Shown here: positions 42,594 to 49,731 of the stretch, piece by piece
How positions within the stretch are numbered: the first letter of the stretch is position 1
Layout of the letters: the number at the start of each line of letters is the position of its first letter
NCBI GenBank assembly: GCA_002344825.1
Contig: DDUN01000025.1
Coordinates: forward strand, 1-51,824
Direction: 5' to 3'
DNA from: Candidatus Multiplicimicrobium inquinatum
Lineage (GTDB): Bacteria > Omnitrophota > Omnitrophia > Omnitrophales > Aquincolibacteriaceae
DNA length: 51,824 bases
Notes under the pieces: generated by a model
Seen by the model: only the letters and a program-made list of their open reading frames with translations
Database searches by the model: none
What the model was told of the DNA's origin: nothing
Made by a program: the position numbers and the translations under genes

Positions 42594-43321
42594 ATGAGAA
42601 CATCAAACCCGGCAATGCGGGCCTTTGAAGCCCCCGCAAATTTCTCCGGTCAAGCCGCCATGACTCTGAACGGCACCATCGGAAAAACAGCTTTGTCTTT
42701 AGCTATCCTTTTTTTAGGCGGATTTTGGTCTTGGCGTGTTATGCCGCCAAGCGCGGCAGGAGCATGGATGATCGCGGCGATCATCATTACTTTGATTTTA
42801 GCGCTCATTACCTGCTTTAAACCTCAGGTCGCGCCCCGATTACCACTCCGCTTTATGCCGGCGTTGAAGGCCTTTTGCTCGGAACCATTTCCAGCTTCTA
42901 TGACGCCCGCTATCCGGGAATCGCCATGCAAGCGTTGACACTCACCGCTTTGACCGCGGGAATCATGCTGATTGCTTTTCGTACCGGATTAATTAAACCA
43001 ACCGAAAAATTTCGTTCTTTTGTCGTGATCGCGACTATTTCTATTTTCGCGATTTATATGATTGATTTTATTCTCGGATTTTTCGGCAAAGGCGTGCCTC
43101 TCTCAACTTCATCAGGAACATTCGGCATTCTTTTCAGCCTTTTTGTCGTAGGAATCGCGGCGCTCAATCTCATTTTGGACTTTGGCCGCATTGAGGAAGG
43201 CGTACGGCAAGGCGCTCCGAAGTATATGGAATGGTACGGCGCTTTCGCTTTGATGGTTACTTTGATTTGGCTTTATCTTGAAATGTTGAGACTGCTCGCG
43301 AAGCTTCAGAGCAGACGCTAA
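42594..43321 (+). pseudogene. Bax inhibitor-1/YccA family protein, frameshifted
   Basis: The first frame (42594 to about 42840) gives MRTSNPAMRAFEAPANFSGQ, then two helices ending at FKPQVAP. The second frame (from about 42840 to 43321) continues with ITTPLYAGVEGLLLGTISSF and ends in the family signature RQGAPKYMEWYGAFALMVTL. Together they make one full-length protein of about 240 residues with six to seven helices. Reading must shift at GCGCCCCGATTACC (about 42831-42844). The ribosome site AGGAGGT (42581-42587) and the flanking promoter and terminator are intact. So this is either a recent mutation, a base-calling error, or programmed shifting. Relatives modulate membrane calcium or protease activity. 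Confidence 0.85.
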
Positions 43322-43340
43322 CGGTTACCTTAATTTAAAT

Positions 43341-43374
43341 AAAAAAGCCCTCGAAATAAATCGAGGGCTTTTTT
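43341..43374. terminator. Bidirectional Rho-independent terminator
   Basis: AAAAAAGCCCTCGA and TCGAGGGCTTTTTT are perfect complements around a six-base loop. It serves the plus-strand Bax-inhibitor gene and the minus-strand ArsC-like gene, which converge here. Confidence 0.9.
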
Positions 43375-43430
43375 ATGCGATTGAGCGTAGTCATACGACC
43401 ATAGGTCTGGGGCAAGCTCCGGCTTAAAGC

Positions 43431-43781
43431 TCAGAGCAAATCTTTAATACGCTCGGCAGGACGGGCTAAAATCGCGCGGCTTCCCTTTTCCACAATCGGC
43501 CGCTGAATCAAGTCGGGATGCATCGCCATCAAATCAATTGCTGTATCATCGGAAACTTCTTTACCTGCCAACTTCAATTCTTTGTAAATATCTTCTTTCG
43601 TACGAAAAAGCTCACGTGCGGAAATCCCCATTTTTTTCACCAGCTCTTTGAGCTTTGGTTTCGAAATAGGCTCGAGATAATAATTCACCGCGTTAAAATC
43701 AACGCCCGCTTCTTTGAGCGCGGCGTAAACTTGTTTGCAAGTTGTGCAGGTTGGCTTTTGATAAATCGTAATCTTGCTCAT
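43431..43781 (-). CDS. ArsC/Spx-family thioredoxin-fold protein
   Basis: 116 residues. The N-terminus ITIYQKPTCTTCKQVYAALK carries a C-x-x-C pair, and the C-terminal DLIQRPIVEKGSRAILARP holds the conserved R-P-I/L and the basic patch of the family. Members include arsenate reductases and the Spx regulators of the stress response; C-x-x-C is more like Spx and the YffB type than classical ArsC. It lies seven bases after the Nudix gene in a two-gene operon. Confidence 0.9.
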   Translation of the reverse strand: MSKITIYQKPTCTTCKQVYAALKEAGVDFNAVNYYLEPISKPKLKELVKKMGISARELFRTKEDIYKELKLAGKEVSDDTAIDLMAMHPDLIQRPIVEKGSRAILARPAERIKDLL

Positions 43782-43788
43782 AGCCCTC

Positions 43789-44322
43789 TCACTTTATTTT
43801 TTTGAGGAAGTAGAGACCTGAAAAAATTTTGGGGTCTATCCGTTTTCCTTTTTTTTCCTGCTGTTTGAGCCAGCTCTCCACTTTTGAAAGCGGAACTTCA
43901 TACGTAGTAATGTCTTCGCTTTCATCACCGCCGCCTTCGCCGCGCTTAACTAAATCTGAAGCAAGACAAAAAGTCAGTTCTTCACAGGACATTCCGCTTG
44001 CCGCGGGACCCGCCATGAGAATCTCCATTTTGCGGGGCCACCAGCCGGTTTCTTCGAAAAGCTCACGCTGAGCGCCTTTTTTCATCGACTCACGTGAATT
44101 TTTATCGCCGATTAATCCGGCGGGTAGCTCAATCACATTTGCTTCGACTGGAACACGAAACTGCTCGACCAGAATCACTTTTTTATCCGGCGTCATCGCC
44201 GCGATAATCGCAACCCCTGTGCATCCCTTGCGCTGAACAAATTCCCAAGATTTACGATCCCAAAGCTTGAGAAATTTTCCCTCGCCAAGCAGCTTGTCCG
44301 TCTTTTTAATTTTATTTTTCAT
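43789..44322 (-). CDS. Nudix hydrolase (ADP-ribose pyrophosphatase-like)
   Basis: 177 residues. The Nudix box is complete: G-x5-E in GDKNSRE, then RELFEETGWWP. The preceding VILVEQFRVPVEANVIELPA is typical of the ADP-ribose pyrophosphatase subgroup, and EELTFCLASDLV fits the same group. It would hydrolyse a nucleoside diphosphate linked to a sugar or similar. The P2 repeat at 44331 lies directly upstream of the start. Confidence 0.92.
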   Translation of the reverse strand: MKNKIKKTDKLLGEGKFLKLWDRKSWEFVQRKGCTGVAIIAAMTPDKKVILVEQFRVPVEANVIELPAGLIGDKNSRESMKKGAQRELFEETGWWPRKMEILMAGPAASGMSCEELTFCLASDLVKRGEGGGDESEDITTYEVPLSKVESWLKQQEKKGKRIDPKIFSGLYFLKKIK

Positions 44323-44330
44323 AATTTCTC

Positions 44331-44532
44331 AATCGCCGTTTGGCTTTATTCGCCTCATCGCCGGCGAGGCTTGCCGCTCTAAGCCGCGGCCGGCTTCGGC
44401 AAGTGTGTTCACCTACGGCGTTCAATCAATCCAGCTGATTGATTGCCGCCTGCCGCTCAACAAACAATCTTCTTTTTTAAAAGAATTGTTTGCTTCCGCG
44501 ATGCCGCCTCACACATCTTGCCTGTAAAAAAG
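44331..44532 (+). repeat. P2 structured repeat, copy A
   Basis: About 200 bases matching, in opposite orientation, the copy at 51170-51358. Shared blocks include GAGGCTTGCCGCTC, AAGCCGCGGCCGGCTTCGGC, CTACGGCGTTCAAT and GCCGCCTGCCGCTC. Hairpin 1 is CAATCAATC/GATTGATTG (44423-44445) with a five-base loop. Hairpin 2 is CAAACAAT/ATTGTTTG (44461-44492). Both stems differ in sequence from those of the other copy but keep the pairing. Together with the P1 copy at 44556 it fills the 310-base gap between the Nudix and GGT genes. Confidence 0.75.
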
Positions 44533-44555
44533 AACCCCGGCGGAAAAATCTGTTT

Positions 44556-44632
44556 CGTTTATTCAAAAAGGTTCAGATGCCAGGCGTGGTCATACGACCA
44601 CAGCTGTTGCAGATGGTCTTTTTCAATAAACG
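44556..44632. repeat. P1-type palindrome, short copy, at the GGT stop codon
   Basis: Outer arms CGTTTATTC and CAATAAACG (one mismatch) with A/T runs, then GCGTGGTC/GACCAC around ATAC. It abuts the TAA of the gamma-glutamyltransferase gene as the full P1 copies do, but the GGAGG-containing centre is missing. Confidence 0.55.
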
Positions 44633-44633
44633 G

Positions 44634-46331
44634 TTAATAACCGGCGGCAGAACCTTCGCCGCGAGGGTCCGACACTCCAACAACCTGCTGATAACGCGCG
44701 TCAAAACAAACCGCCTGAACATTGCCGATGACTTCCGCTTTTTCGACATCATGGTTCCACAATTCAAGCTGAAGACGGATAAAAGGATGGTTGAAAATCG
44801 CCGGCTCCATCTCGATTTTTTGTCCGCGAAAAATCATACGCTCTTTTGCGACAGCCTCTTCACAAGGCATGGCAAAATCCACTGCGTTCACGATTACATT
44901 TAAAACAGATCCAATAATCGTGGTTCCTCCCGGTGAACCCAGAGCCATGAAAGGATTTCCTTTATTAAAAAGAAAAACCGGGGTCATGCTGCTCAGAGGC
45001 CGTTTGGCGGGTTGGGCTGCATTGGGTTTTAAATTGCCCTGCTCGTCATAGGGTTCCGCGTCAAAGTCAGTCAGCTCATTGTTGAGCAAAAACCCATAAC
45101 CCGGAACCGTAATCCCGGAACCAAAAGAACCTTCGATGGTTGAAGTCCAGCTCACTAAATTACCGGCGCGGTCCACGATTGAAATATGCGTGGTCTGCAA
45201 TCCTTCTTCGGGAATCATGGCAGAAGTACGCAGTGCTTTTTGCGGCTGAATTTTTTTTGAGGCTTCCTGGGCATACTCTTTGGACAGCAGCTTCTCCACC
45301 GAAATATTTTTAAGTTCCGCGTCACCCAATCGCGCCCGACCGGCAAAAGCTATTTTCTGCGCTTCGTTTACAAAATGAAGCGCCTGCGAATCCCAGCCCA
45401 AATCGGAAATATCAAAGTTCTGCAAAATTTGCAGAGCCTGAATTAATGTGATGCCGCCTGAAGTCGGAAGTGCGGGAGCCAAAACATCCAGCCCGCGGTA
45501 ATTGCCGTAAACGGGGTCACGCTTAACGACCGCGTAATTTTCTAAATCGGATTTGGTCAACACGGCGGAATTAACGGGCGAAGATTGAACCGCTTGAGCA
45601 ACCGCGTCCGCGACTTCTCCGCGGTAAAAAATTTCGGATTTTTTTTCGCCCAAAAGCAAAAGTGTTTTGGCTAAATCTTTTTGAACTAATATTTCACCTT
45701 CTTTAAGCGGAACACCCTGATTAAAAAAGATTCTTTCGGTTTCAGAAAATTGCCTGAGACGATCGGCGTGCTGAATTAGTTTTGCGGCCAGTGTTTTTGA
45801 AACGGGAAATCCTTCTTCGGCAAACTTAACAGCAGGTTCAGCTAATTGCGCGAGCGAAAAAACACCACTTCCGTGCTTGTCGTAGACTTTTTGAATCAGC
45901 GCGGGTGTCCCCGGCACACCCACCGCAAGGCCGCCGGTGATACGATCAGGAAAGAAAGGCATCGGCGTTCCGTTGCGCAAAAACATTTCGGGATGTGCGG
46001 ACGCGGGCGCGGATTCACGCCCGTCATAGCTGGTAACACTGCGCTGAATACGGTCATAATAAAGAAAAAATCCGCCGCCGCCCAGACCCGACCCTTGCGG
46101 TTCAACGACATTGAGAACAAGTTGCGCGGTAATCGCCGCATCAGCCGCGCTGCCGCCATTTTTTAAAATCTCAAGCGCGGCTTCAGTCGCAAGCGGATGC
46201 TGGGTGACCACCATTCCCTTTTCGCCCGTCGCGGAGGCGGAAAAAGAAAATGGCGAGAAAATAAAAAAAGAAGCGACGAGAAGCGAAAACGCCTTTGGGA
46301 ACGGAATATTAGAAGAGTTTTTTGGCGGCAT
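44634..46331 (-). CDS. ggt: Gamma-glutamyltransferase, exported
   Basis: About 565 residues from the ATG at 46331, which overlaps the transketolase gene by 23 bases; the longer frame reads through the transketolase C-terminus and is not credible. A signal peptide (FPKAFSLLVASFFIFSPFSF) precedes KGMVVTQHPLATEAALEILK and GGSAADAAITAQLVLNVVEP. The self-cleavage Thr is in LQTTHISIVDRAGNLVSWTS; ALGSPGGTTIIGSVLNVIVN forms the oxyanion region. The enzyme removes or transfers the glutamyl group of glutathione-like peptides in the periplasm after splitting into two subunits. Confidence 0.93.
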   Translation of the reverse strand: MPPKNSSNIPFPKAFSLLVASFFIFSPFSFSASATGEKGMVVTQHPLATEAALEILKNGGSAADAAITAQLVLNVVEPQGSGLGGGGFFLYYDRIQRSVTSYDGRESAPASAHPEMFLRNGTPMPFFPDRITGGLAVGVPGTPALIQKVYDKHGSGVFSLAQLAEPAVKFAEEGFPVSKTLAAKLIQHADRLRQFSETERIFFNQGVPLKEGEILVQKDLAKTLLLLGEKKSEIFYRGEVADAVAQAVQSSPVNSAVLTKSDLENYAVVKRDPVYGNYRGLDVLAPALPTSGGITLIQALQILQNFDISDLGWDSQALHFVNEAQKIAFAGRARLGDAELKNISVEKLLSKEYAQEASKKIQPQKALRTSAMIPEEGLQTTHISIVDRAGNLVSWTSTIEGSFGSGITVPGYGFLLNNELTDFDAEPYDEQGNLKPNAAQPAKRPLSSMTPVFLFNKGNPFMALGSPGGTTIIGSVLNVIVNAVDFAMPCEEAVAKERMIFRGQKIEMEPAIFNHPFIRLQLELWNHDVEKAEVIGNVQAVCFDARYQQVVGVSDPRGEGSAAGY

Positions 46332-47247
46332 TGACCACATCCACCGCGCGCATGCCATACTTATCGAGCAATTCATCCGGGGTAGCCGTCTCGGCATAAG
46401 TATCCTGAATCGCGACATAAGCCATTTTACAGGGATGAACCGTGGAAAGATAAGAAGCAACTGCGGCGCAAAGACCGCCCCAAATGGAATGTTCTTCGGC
46501 AACAACGACTTTACCGGTTTTTTTAGCTTCTTGCAGAAGAAGCGCGGTATCAAGCGGTTTGACAGTATGCATATCAATCACACCGGCTTGAATTCCCTGA
46601 CCCGCTAAAATTTCAGCGGCATCCAAAGCTTCGGCAACCAAAAGGCCGTTCGCAACAATCGTTAAATCTTTACCTTCGCGCACGAGAACGCCCTTACCAA
46701 TTTCAAATTGGCGCGGAGAAGAATAAACCACCGGAGCCTTAGGCCGGCCGGTACGAACATAAACCGGACCATTGTGCGCAGCGGTCAAACGGATCAACGC
46801 GCGCGCGGAAAGTTCATCCGCGGGATTAATTACTGCAACACCGGGCAAAGTTGCCATAAGAGCAATATCTTCGATACTCATTTGGGATGCGCCGTCTTCC
46901 CCAATTGAAATTCCGCCGTGGGACGAAACCATTTTCACATTGAGCTCAGAGAATGCCACCGCCATGCGCATTTGGTCATAGCCTTTGCAAACAAGGAATG
47001 ACGCGAAAGAAGAGATGAAAGGAATTTTTCCGCAAGCCGCGAGACCGGAAGCAACGCCGACGAGATTGGCTTCCTGAATACCCACATTGATAAACCGATC
47101 AGGAAAAACATCGCCAAATTTATGCGTCTTGGTGGACTTGGAAAGATCAGCGTCCAAAACAACGATGTTCGGATTTTCTTTACCGAGCTCAGCGAGAGTT
47201 TCGCCGTAAGCATCACGAGTGGCTTTACCGAAAACGCGCTTGCTCAT
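46309..47247 (-). CDS. Transketolase, C-terminal subunit
   Basis: About 312 residues from the ATG at 47247 (ATGA overlap with the N-terminal subunit gene). It contains VFGKATRDAYGETLAELGKE and NVGIQEANLVGVASGLAACG, the pyrimidine-binding domain with its catalytic Glu, then VTIVANGLLV-like strands of the C-terminal domain. Such split transketolases occur in archaea and many bacteria. With the N-terminal subunit it moves two-carbon units between sugar phosphates using thiamine diphosphate. Confidence 0.95.
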   Translation of the reverse strand: MSKRVFGKATRDAYGETLAELGKENPNIVVLDADLSKSTKTHKFGDVFPDRFINVGIQEANLVGVASGLAACGKIPFISSFASFLVCKGYDQMRMAVAFSELNVKMVSSHGGISIGEDGASQMSIEDIALMATLPGVAVINPADELSARALIRLTAAHNGPVYVRTGRPKAPVVYSSPRQFEIGKGVLVREGKDLTIVANGLLVAEALDAAEILAGQGIQAGVIDMHTVKPLDTALLLQEAKKTGKVVVAEEHSIWGGLCAAVASYLSTVHPCKMAYVAIQDTYAETATPDELLDKYGMRAVDVVNAAKKLF

Positions 47248-48080
47248 GCGAGTTCCTCCAGCGCTTTCTTGCATTCCGCATCCGTCGGAGCAACGCCGTG
47301 AAAAGCATTATTGTTTTCCATAAACGAAACGCCTTTGCCTTTAACCGTATGCGCGACAATCATCGCCGGCGCGCCTTTAACCGCATTCGCCCATTCAAGC
47401 GCGGCAACAACCTGCTTCATATCGTGTCCGTCAATTTCGCGCACATCCCAGTGAAACGCGCGCCATTTATCAGTAAAAGGCTCCATGTTGCAAATCGCTT
47501 CGGTGGAGTCATCAAGCTGAAATTTATTGGCGTCGAGAACCGCAATCACATTGTCCATCTTGCGGTGCCCGGCCATCATCGCGGCTTCCCAGATTTGGCC
47601 TTCATTCGATTCACCGTCAGAAATAACACAGAAAGTTTTGTAATCTTTTTTGTCGAGATTGGCGGCAAGCGCGTGTCCGATCGCAATCGAAAGCCCTTGG
47701 CCCAAAGAACCGGTAGAAGCTTCAATACCGGGAAGTTTGCGGCGATCGGGATGCCCCTGAAGCGGGCTGCCCATTTTACGGAAAGTTTTTAAAAGAGAAA
47801 TATCAAAGTAACCGGCTTCTGCCATGACCGCGTAAAGCGCGGGACAAGCATGACCTTTGCTCAAAATGATACGGTCGCGATCAGCCCAATTCGGATTTTT
47901 TGGATCGTATTTCGCGGCATGAAAATAAAGCGCAACTAAAATTTCAGTCACTGAGAGAGAACCGCCCGGATGACCGTTGCCCGCCGCATGCGTCATTTCA
48001 ACAATGTGACGACGGACACGCTTCGCGATAGCTTGGAGTTCTTCGATGGACGGCTTATTTTTAAGGTTTGTTGGCGACAT
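47244..48080 (-). CDS. Transketolase, N-terminal (TPP-binding) subunit
   Basis: About 278 residues from the ATG at 48080. Thiamine diphosphate and magnesium binding is shown by ISDGESNEGQIWEAAMMAGH followed by NVIAVLDANKFQLD. AAGNGHPGGSLSVTEILVAL and SKGHACPALYAVMAEAGYF are typical. It pairs with the following gene, whose start overlaps its stop, giving matched amounts of both subunits. Confidence 0.96.
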   Translation of the reverse strand: MSPTNLKNKPSIEELQAIAKRVRRHIVEMTHAAGNGHPGGSLSVTEILVALYFHAAKYDPKNPNWADRDRIILSKGHACPALYAVMAEAGYFDISLLKTFRKMGSPLQGHPDRRKLPGIEASTGSLGQGLSIAIGHALAANLDKKDYKTFCVISDGESNEGQIWEAAMMAGHRKMDNVIAVLDANKFQLDDSTEAICNMEPFTDKWRAFHWDVREIDGHDMKQVVAALEWANAVKGAPAMIVAHTVKGKGVSFMENNNAFHGVAPTDAECKKALEELA

Positions 48081-48130
48081 AAGAGCGAGAATTATATTCG
48101 GGAAAAAGAAATCAGGCAATCAGAAAGGCA

Positions 48131-48436
48131 TCAAATTTTGATGAATATTTCGCCTTTTTCTTCTTTTACAGGGTAGGTCTTTACGGCAATCTCCGGATTG
48201 AAGTCACATTTGCCCGTTTTAATATCAAATTCCCAGCCATGCCAAGGACACATTGCCAAACAACCGTTTAAGCTCCCCTCAGCCAAAGGCCCGCCCGCAT
48301 GCGGACAAACCCCCTCGATAGCATAGACTTGGCTGTCCACCTTATATAAGGCAACCGCCTGCCCCTCAACCTCAACGGCTAAGCCGGTATTTGTTGGAAC
48401 ATCCTTACTTGTAGCAACTCGAACCCAATTTGCCAT
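48131..48436 (-). CDS. Rieske-type [2Fe-2S] ferredoxin
   Basis: 101 residues. Cluster ligands are in CPHAGGPLAEG and CPWHGWEFD (C-x-H and C-x-x-H). It is short, has no membrane anchor and resembles NirD-like or dioxygenase-type ferredoxins that pass electrons to an oxygenase or reductase. Fifty bases separate it from the transketolase genes. No partner enzyme is visible. Confidence 0.93.
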   Translation of the reverse strand: MANWVRVATSKDVPTNTGLAVEVEGQAVALYKVDSQVYAIEGVCPHAGGPLAEGSLNGCLAMCPWHGWEFDIKTGKCDFNPEIAVKTYPVKEEKGEIFIKI

Positions 48437-48448
48437 TTAATTACTCAC

Positions 48449-48587
48449 TCGCCGTTAGGCTTTTTGTCCTCATCGCCGGACAGGCTCTTGTGGTCGTAGA
48501 CCATGCCGCTCTAAGCCGCGGCCGGCTTCGCATTCAAGTCCGGCGCTCAGACAGCTGCGTCCTGACGGCGCAGAACTCGCGGCAGAC
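48449..48587. repeat. P2/P3 composite repeat (copy C)
   Basis: The left half matches P2 (TCGCCGGACAGGCT, GCCGCTCTAAGCCGCGGCCG) with an inserted small hairpin TGGTCGTAGACCA. The right half, read on the minus strand, has the P3 words CCGCGAGTTC and CTGTCTGAGCG around a different inner stem. The joint suggests recombination or insertion of one element into another. It fills the gap between the Rieske and ribbon-helix-helix genes. Confidence 0.65.
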
Positions 48588-48634
48588 TTTAAATGCTGAA
48601 AACTAATTTCAGAAAATTCAATACCCAAACGCCT

Positions 48635-48844
48635 TCAAATCAAATTCCTAGTTACACACTTATAAGCAAACTCGGGCTCACGCTTGCGCTCCAAAATTGC
48701 TTTTAGGTCAATAGCATCTTCGCTCAACGAGGCTTTCACAGAATCTTGAACTAAATGAGAAATACTAACTCCCGTCGCAGAGGATTTCTTTTTCAAAAAC
48801 TTATATAGCGAATCATTCAAGCAAATTGTCAGTCTAGCAGACAC
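48635..48844 (-). CDS. Ribbon-helix-helix protein (CopG/ParD-like), solitary
   Basis: About 69 residues from a GTG at 48844, which has AAGGAAGG five bases upstream; a TTG at 48865 is an alternative start. ARLTICLNDSLYKFLKKKSS followed by GVSISHLVQDSVKASL matches the beta-strand and two helices of RHH DNA-binding domains. These are often antitoxins, but no toxin gene is visible on either side. The C-terminal part (DLKAILERKREPEFAYKCVT) is free to bind a partner. Confidence 0.65.
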   Translation of the reverse strand: MSARLTICLNDSLYKFLKKKSSATGVSISHLVQDSVKASLSEDAIDLKAILERKREPEFAYKCVTRNLI

Positions 48845-48937
48845 AAACACCTTCCTTTTCAACAACTATAGCCCGGCACAGTTGCTCACCTCTTGCAACA
48901 ACAAGCAGACTTGAAAAAACTTTTTTATTTGAGCTTA

Positions 48938-49678
48938 TTACTTGATTTTCTTCCACCTTTTTACCGCTGGATCAAGATGGTCGCAAAAAAACTGTTCGAA
49001 AGAAAGCACATTAATGGCTGCATCATAATGAGGAATTTTCTTCTTTAGCTCTTTCGAAACAACAAGATAGATACGGTTTTTCAACATTTCATCAAGCTGT
49101 GTGCCTGAAACTCCTTCATCTACAGTTGCAAGAAAGAATCCTAGCCCCCTAGTGCCTTCAGTAACAATCTGCCGCCATCTCTCCCTTAATGTTGTTTTGA
49201 CCGTAAAAATGATGCAGTCCATGGGGTTTTTATCATAATGTTCACGGCTAGGCATTAAAAAATCAGGCTTGCCATTGATGACTTGCTGTTCAGCAAATGG
49301 ATAATTTAATTTTTTAAACAAATTCTTAATCATCCCTTCAAAGGCGCTTCCTGCTCTCGGCTTTCTAGATTGTGCTAATGATAAAAAGAAGCGGTCAAAT
49401 TCTTCAAATTTACCTGAAACAATTTTTATGCACTCTCCCCGAGTAGCATTAGCGGGCAAAAGCCCTTCAAAGTAAATTTCCACGGCTCTTTCGCCCGCAT
49501 GCTTTTGCTCTGCTAAGAATATCGCAAAAGCTTTTCTTCCGATTTCATCAATAATTTTACTAAAGTTCTTTTTAATAAAAGCTGGGCCTTCGGAAGGCAC
49601 AGATTCGGAAATGGCTTTTTCTAAAACCCCAGAAGGAGAAAGCATTGTTTCTTTGTAAATTTCAAAAAGTTTTTTCAC
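48938..49678 (-). CDS. EcoRII-C-like type II restriction endonuclease
   Basis: 246 residues, GTG start. The catalytic region resembles the C-terminal domain of EcoRII: QQVINGKPDFLMPSREH with an Asp, then IIFTVKTTLRERWRQI, where the K-T-T and R-W-R-Q are diagnostic, and a later GVSGTQLDEML. The N-terminal effector domain of EcoRII is absent, so this is a minimal enzyme. It follows the methyltransferase gene by 53 bases on the same strand. By homology it probably recognises CCWGG. It would cut DNA lacking the host mark. Confidence 0.85.
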   Translation of the reverse strand: MKKLFEIYKETMLSPSGVLEKAISESVPSEGPAFIKKNFSKIIDEIGRKAFAIFLAEQKHAGERAVEIYFEGLLPANATRGECIKIVSGKFEEFDRFFLSLAQSRKPRAGSAFEGMIKNLFKKLNYPFAEQQVINGKPDFLMPSREHYDKNPMDCIIFTVKTTLRERWRQIVTEGTRGLGFFLATVDEGVSGTQLDEMLKNRIYLVVSKELKKKIPHYDAAINVLSFEQFFCDHLDPAVKRWKKIK

Positions 49679-49731
49679 TTTGTTGTTTCCCTTTCAACTT
49701 ATCAAAAAATAGAACAAGACAACATCTTCCA

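Noticed and set aside
44331..44532. P2 repeats as integron attC sites
   Set aside because: No integrase or cassette-like gene order is present and the core sites are not recognisable; the resemblance is limited to conserved blocks around variable stems.
46332..46577. N-terminal extension of the gamma-glutamyltransferase frame
   Set aside because: It is the transketolase sequence read in another frame; the signal peptide directly after the ATG at 46331 marks the real start.
48635..48844. Toxin-antitoxin pair
   Set aside because: Only the ribbon-helix-helix protein is visible; no toxin-like frame lies on either side.
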